Shown here one piece after another: positions 61,834-64,000 of a stretch of 64,000 bases of DNA. Every line of letters starts with the position of its first letter. Position 1 is the stretch's first letter. Made by a program: the position numbers and the translations under genes. Below the pieces are notes generated by a model that worked only from the letters and a program-made list of their open reading frames with translations, was not told the origin of the DNA and did no database searches. The stretch comes from Ktedonosporobacter rubrisoli (GTDB taxonomy: Bacteria > Chloroflexota > Ktedonobacteria > Ktedonobacterales > Ktedonobacteraceae), in the NCBI RefSeq assembly GCF_004208415.1, contig NZ_CP035758.1:9052001-9116000 (forward strand), written 5' to 3'.

Positions 61834-62236
61834 CTAATCCCTACTCAGTGAGGCGATTGAGATCACTACGATGCCAGTAAGTTGCCATAAAGTGAAGAAG
61901 AACTATCTTAAATATTTATTAGATAGTATTATTTTTCTTAAATATAAGAGCTAGTATTTTGCTTAGATATTGCCGGTAACTGAGAAAAGAGATAAGAAAT
62001 CTATAGCTAATCATGGCTATTATAATTGTATTGTAGTATATTGAGGTTAAGATAGGTAAAGCTGCTTATAATCTAGATGCTTATGAAGCTCTTGGTAGTA
62101 AGAAATTGGTATGAAGTTAGCAGATGGAGAAGAGATATAAAAAGCAGTTTTTCTAATGCAATATGGCTATAATCTTCGGCCCGTGATGGCCGGATATCAG
62201 AATGAATAGTATTTTTGCCAGGAAAAGGAGATATGT
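61834..62236. other. 403-bp AT-rich intergenic region upstream of the Liv transporter
   Basis: Visibly richer in A+T than the rest of the window, with several TATAAT-like hexamers (near 62030, 62070 and 62170) but no clean promoter pair. A GGCC-arm dyad (CGGCCCGTGATGGCCGG, 62178-62194) lies 40 bp ahead of the binding-protein gene. Confidence 0.4.
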
Positions 62237-63406
62237 ATGCAGTATCGCCGATCTAGAGCTTTCTTTACTTTGTTCTTGGCCCTCTCTTGTCTATTAGTTG
62301 CGTGTAGTGGTCCAGGAGCTAAAGGCGTAACGACAATAAATGTTGCTCTTATTTTCCCTCTTACCGGCCCTAACGCCGCGCTAGGCCTTGGTTTGCGTAA
62401 TGCCGCTCAACTGGCGATTAACCAGGCAAATGCTGCTCATAGCATTCCAGGAGTGTTTATTCAGACAGTACAGATGGATGATGAGTCTAAGCCCGAGAGT
62501 GGAATAGAAGCGGCTACGAAAGCTGGCTCAGATCAAAGTATTCTGGCTGCTATTGCCCACTACAACAGTCCGGTAATGCTGGCAACTATTCCCAAATATC
62601 ATCAACTCAATCTTCCGGTGATTAATCCTGGTTCTGTAAACAATCACATCACCAAAAGTGGTTTTCGGGAGATTGTTCGCCTTCCAACCGATGATACCTT
62701 TCAGAGCGAGAGTGCGGCAGCCTTTGCGGTTAATGTTCTGAAAGTAAAAAATGTTGCTCTCATTGATGATAAAACAAATTTCGGTCAGTCGTTGCGTGAA
62801 CAGTTCGGCACTGACGTTGCGAAGCAAGGAGTGAAGATTCTCAGCATCGATAGCATTGCTGTAGGAGATAGGGATTTCAGAGCACTGCTTACTAAGATTA
62901 AAGCTAGCAAGCCCGATCTGATCTATTTTGGTGGATTGACCACAGAAGGTGGCCTGCTCCGCTTACAAATGAAAGAGCTGGGGATGGATGCTTATTTCCT
63001 GGGGAGCACTGGTATGTGGTCCGACACCTTTATTAAGGTCGCCACTTCTCAGGCTGCTGAAGGGACATTTGCCTCGGGCTTAACACAACCGCTGGAGCTC
63101 TACCCTGGAGGTAAAGCCTTTATGGACGCTTATGCGAATGCCGGTTTTAAGGAGCCTTATGAGACCTTCGGCATTTATGGTTATGTGGCAGGACAGCTAG
63201 TTGTAGAGGCGATTAAAAGAGGTGGCACAACCAGGGCCAAATTCATTAATGCTTTACGCTCGATTAAGGATTTTTCCAGCGTTCTTGGAAAAGTGCGTAT
63301 CGGTGCTAATGGGCAGTTGCAGCCTGAACAAAATTGGATCTATGAAGTCAAAGATGGAAAGTGGGTACTCTACGAGAAACAACCTGCTATGCCTTCAACT
63401 GATTAG
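62237..63406 (+). CDS. livK: Branched-chain amino acid-type ABC transporter substrate-binding lipoprotein
   Basis: 389 residues. Signal peptide with lipobox (LSCLLVAC). The mature protein is a type I periplasmic-binding fold of the LivJ/LivK group: INVALIFPLTGPNAALGLGLRNAAQLAINQAN, VIGDDS-like DDKTNFGQSLREQFG, DRDFRALLTKIKASKPDLIYFGG and YETFGIYGYVAGQLVVEAIKR. Ligand may be Leu/Ile/Val or another small amide or acid. AAGGAG before the ATG; the permease gene begins 37 bp after its stop. Confidence 0.92.
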   Translation: MQYRRSRAFFTLFLALSCLLVACSGPGAKGVTTINVALIFPLTGPNAALGLGLRNAAQLAINQANAAHSIPGVFIQTVQMDDESKPESGIEAATKAGSDQSILAAIAHYNSPVMLATIPKYHQLNLPVINPGSVNNHITKSGFREIVRLPTDDTFQSESAAAFAVNVLKVKNVALIDDKTNFGQSLREQFGTDVAKQGVKILSIDSIAVGDRDFRALLTKIKASKPDLIYFGGLTTEGGLLRLQMKELGMDAYFLGSTGMWSDTFIKVATSQAAEGTFASGLTQPLELYPGGKAFMDAYANAGFKEPYETFGIYGYVAGQLVVEAIKRGGTTRAKFINALRSIKDFSSVLGKVRIGANGQLQPEQNWIYEVKDGKWVLYEKQPAMPSTD

Positions 63407-63443
63407 CCCAGGCATAGTGAGAGTTTTTAAGGAGTGAGCCGAT

Positions 63444-64000
63444 ATGCTGCAGCAATTGGTAAATGGTATTACGCAAGGAAGTTTATATGCCTTGATCGCG
63501 CTGGGCTTCACCCTTTTCTTCGGGGTTCTGCAGATTATTAAATTTGCTCAAGGCGATGTCTATATGGTAGGCGCATTTGCCTCCCTGATTGTTTTAAATG
63601 CGCTCAATGCAAGCGGGTGGGGCAATCTGCCCTACCCATTCACGCTCTTGATTGCTTTACTCGCGGCTATTATAACCTGTGGAACGCTTGGTATCCTTCT
63701 TGAGCGCCTGGTCTTGCGCCGCTTGCGCAAGGCCCCGCATCTTACCAGCCTGGTGGCGATGCTGGGTTGTGCGATTATCTTACGTGAAGCCGTTTTTCTA
63801 CTCTATCCAAATGGAGCTAATCCCCAATCTTTTCCTGCGATACTACCGGCCACTTCGTTTATGATCGGTGGCGTTATCGTTCAGAATACCCAGATCTTTA
63901 TTGTATTACTCGCACTGATACTCATGCTAGCTCTGCACTTGCTAGTAACTCATACGCGCTTTGGACGCGGTATGCGCGCCATTGCCCAGAATGCGGAAAT
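63444..64000 (+). CDS. livH: Branched-chain amino acid ABC transporter permease LivH, N-terminal part
   Basis: 185 complete codons before the right edge. It starts MLQQLVNGITQGSLYALIAL and has the LivH segments GVLQIIKFAQGDVYMVGAFA and LLVTHTRFGRGMRAIAQN, the latter the loop that contacts the ATPase. AAGGAG lies nine bases ahead of the ATG. The rest of the Liv operon (LivM, LivG, LivF) is expected past the edge. Confidence 0.92.
   Translation, partial: MLQQLVNGITQGSLYALIALGFTLFFGVLQIIKFAQGDVYMVGAFASLIVLNALNASGWGNLPYPFTLLIALLAAIITCGTLGILLERLVLRRLRKAPHLTSLVAMLGCAIILREAVFLLYPNGANPQSFPAILPATSFMIGGVIVQNTQIFIVLLALILMLALHLLVTHTRFGRGMRAIAQNAE

Noticed and set aside
1..64000. tRNA, rRNA or tmRNA genes
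   Set aside because: I looked through the gaps for cloverleaf arms with GTTCRA-type loops and CCA ends and found none I could support.

Overview
This 64 kb window is chromosomal DNA from a bacterium that is most likely a member of the Ktedonobacteria (Chloroflexota). The inference rests on gene content: large Ser/Thr kinases with extracytoplasmic sensor domains, a beta-propeller paralogue, an Rpn-family PD-(D/E)XK protein with Gly-Leu-Glu-Lys repeats, a DUF929-type thioredoxin-like protein, short low-similarity proteins, F420-type LLM oxidoreductase, MurT/GatD and many T-box/ROK/DeoR-type Gram-positive-style controls. Base composition looks close to 50% G+C by eye. No rRNA, tRNA, CRISPR array, complete insertion sequence or prophage was seen.

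Layout. 1-2.3 kb (minus): pyruvate dehydrogenase E1alpha-E1beta-E2 operon, cut by the left edge. 2.7-8.1 kb: acyltransferase, class I glutamine amidotransferase, LLM oxidoreductase, quinone oxidoreductase and a methyltransferase. 8.2-17 kb: a membrane Ser/Thr kinase, a hybrid response regulator/histidine kinase, an acyl-CoA synthetase, a lone xanthine-dehydrogenase-type large subunit and an exported ferritin-like protein. 17-20 kb: two small proteins and a TPR-like protein. 20-26 kb (minus): a translation cluster of two different prolyl-tRNA synthetases, each behind its own proline T-box riboswitch, with a CsaA-like tRNA-binding protein between them, followed by a GNAT acetyltransferase and argJ. 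26.2-29.4 kb (plus): murT-gatD (lipid II amidation) and a phosphodiester glycosidase lipoprotein. 29.5-37.8 kb: a pentose-type sugar utilisation locus (D-lyxose-isomerase-like cupin, three-gene ABC importer, ROK repressor with a frameshift, FGGY kinase, class I aldolase), with two 25-bp XylR-like operators and divergent promoters. 38-39.9 kb: an Rpn-family gene and a duplicated, truncated copy. 40-43.5 kb (minus): an OpuC-type osmoprotectant ABC operon. 43.8-54.1 kb (minus): cupredoxin lipoprotein, Ser/Thr kinase with beta-propeller sensor, cupin, stand-alone propeller paralogue, D-Ala-D-Ala carboxypeptidase, a NarL-type two-component pair (kinase C-terminus frameshifted) and a DUF6069-like membrane protein. 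54.7-64 kb: glutamine-synthetase-like enzyme, phospholipase D-like protein, DUF929 protein, a divergent HAD phosphatase/DeoR pair with helically phased repeats, a symporter remnant, and the first two genes of a branched-chain amino acid (Liv) ABC transporter cut by the right edge.

The most noteworthy features are the tandem T-box-controlled prolyl-tRNA synthetases of two unrelated subtypes whose riboswitches are nearly the same sequence, and the compact sugar regulon with a promoter operator and a second near-consensus operator about 1.6 kb away in a convergent gap. Two genes (ROK repressor, histidine kinase) carry single-base deletions at or next to homopolymers, so sequencing error must be excluded before calling them pseudogenes. 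All functional names come from motif recognition by eye; no database search was run.
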